Source: Acanthosepion esculentum (lineage: Eukaryota; Mollusca; Cephalopoda; Sepiida; Sepiidae). From it: DNA of 64,000 nucleotides. Of the stretch, positions 63,750-64,000 are shown piece by piece. The notes beneath the pieces were generated by a model that saw only the letters and a list, made by a program, of their open reading frames with translations, ran no database searches and had not been told where the DNA came from. Made by a program: the position numbers and the translations under genes. The stretch spans positions 14,259,934 to 14,323,933 of the forward strand of contig OZ038482.1 in assembly GCA_964036315.1 (NCBI GenBank), written 5' to 3'. Every line of letters starts with the position of its first letter. The stretch's first letter is position 1.

Positions 63750-64000
63750 ACTATTTAGATTATTCGGACTATTGTTCCCATCTTTGTCGCCTTTATTTAT
63801 TACAACGTTTCGGCAGTTGTACGCCCCGGTCTTCTTCAGGTGGTTGGAATGTCGAACTGAACCCTTTATTTCGCTCACTGGGGCAGACTGTTCTAGTTCC
63901 ACGTGCCATGTTTAATGGATATCAGTTATCAGTTATTTCCTGTTAATTCCCCTCTTCAAGTTCCCCACTGCTTTAACCGGGTATTGAACTGACACTCTTT
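63750..64000 (-). mobile_element. SINE-1, cut by the window end
   Basis: ATTATTCGGACTATTG, the hairpin at 63807-63839 with one changed base, GGTTGGAATGTCGAACTGAA, TTCGCTCACTGGGGCAGA, ATGGATATCAGTTATC and the start of the tRNA-like head at ACCGGGTATTGAACTGACAC. The A-box lies outside the window. Confidence 0.88.

Overview
The window is repeat-dense, AT-rich eukaryotic DNA. I find no convincing host protein-coding gene, no intact tRNA or rRNA gene and no CRISPR array in its 64 kb. Nearly every open frame is either translated microsatellite (ATCT, TA, GAAA and GAA repeats) or a broken piece of transposon. The mix of elements suggests a cephalopod mollusc, most likely an octopod: abundant tRNA-derived SINEs, Penelope-like elements, Tc1/mariner relics, RTE- and Jockey/CR1-like LINE ends, and very many long (TA)n and (ATCT)n arrays. 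The assignment rests on recalled repeat composition and was not tested by database search.

Layout. 1-8.7 kb: SINE-1 copies, a Tc1 C-terminal scrap and unassigned DNA. 8.7-14.4 kb: mariner fragments on both strands, a Penelope 3' end with a hammerhead-like motif, a roughly 260-bp near-perfect palindrome, and a SINE-1 tail amplified as four 107-bp tandem units. 14.9-24.2 kb: two large ATCT minisatellites sharing one unit, a mariner-like repeat, a dispersed repeat family (R1) in inverted arrangement, a MITE and RTE-like LINE 3' ends. 25-31 kb: two adjacent foldbacks separated by TA arrays, a LINE remnant with a lost catalytic motif, and low-complexity A/T and GAAA arrays. 31-36 kb: SINE-2 copies and a foldback carrying a tRNA-like SINE in its loop. 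36-41 kb: LINE 3' ends on both strands and a rearrangement of alternating direct and inverted copies. 42-54 kb: two apparently identical 235-bp MITEs, a second mariner-like copy, a Penelope element split by a LINE, an internally deleted Tc1 with recognisable ends, and a tandem pair of tRNA-Ser-like SINEs. 56-60.4 kb: a purine-rich block duplicated about 3.4 kb apart. 60.5-64 kb: SINE-2, an R2/Dong-like LINE relic, a hAT-like MITE with a partial second copy, and a SINE-1 cut by the window edge.

The most interesting signal is a recurring hairpin motif: CTGANGA, a stem-loop, then GAAAC or GAAAG. It appears in several otherwise unrelated repeat families (SINE-1, foldbacks, a Penelope 3' end). It matches the catalytic core plan of a minimal type I hammerhead ribozyme, which is known from Penelope-like elements. 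Some copies also have a 2-bp stem III and an NUH cleavage triplet. Whether any copy folds or cleaves cannot be decided from sequence alone.
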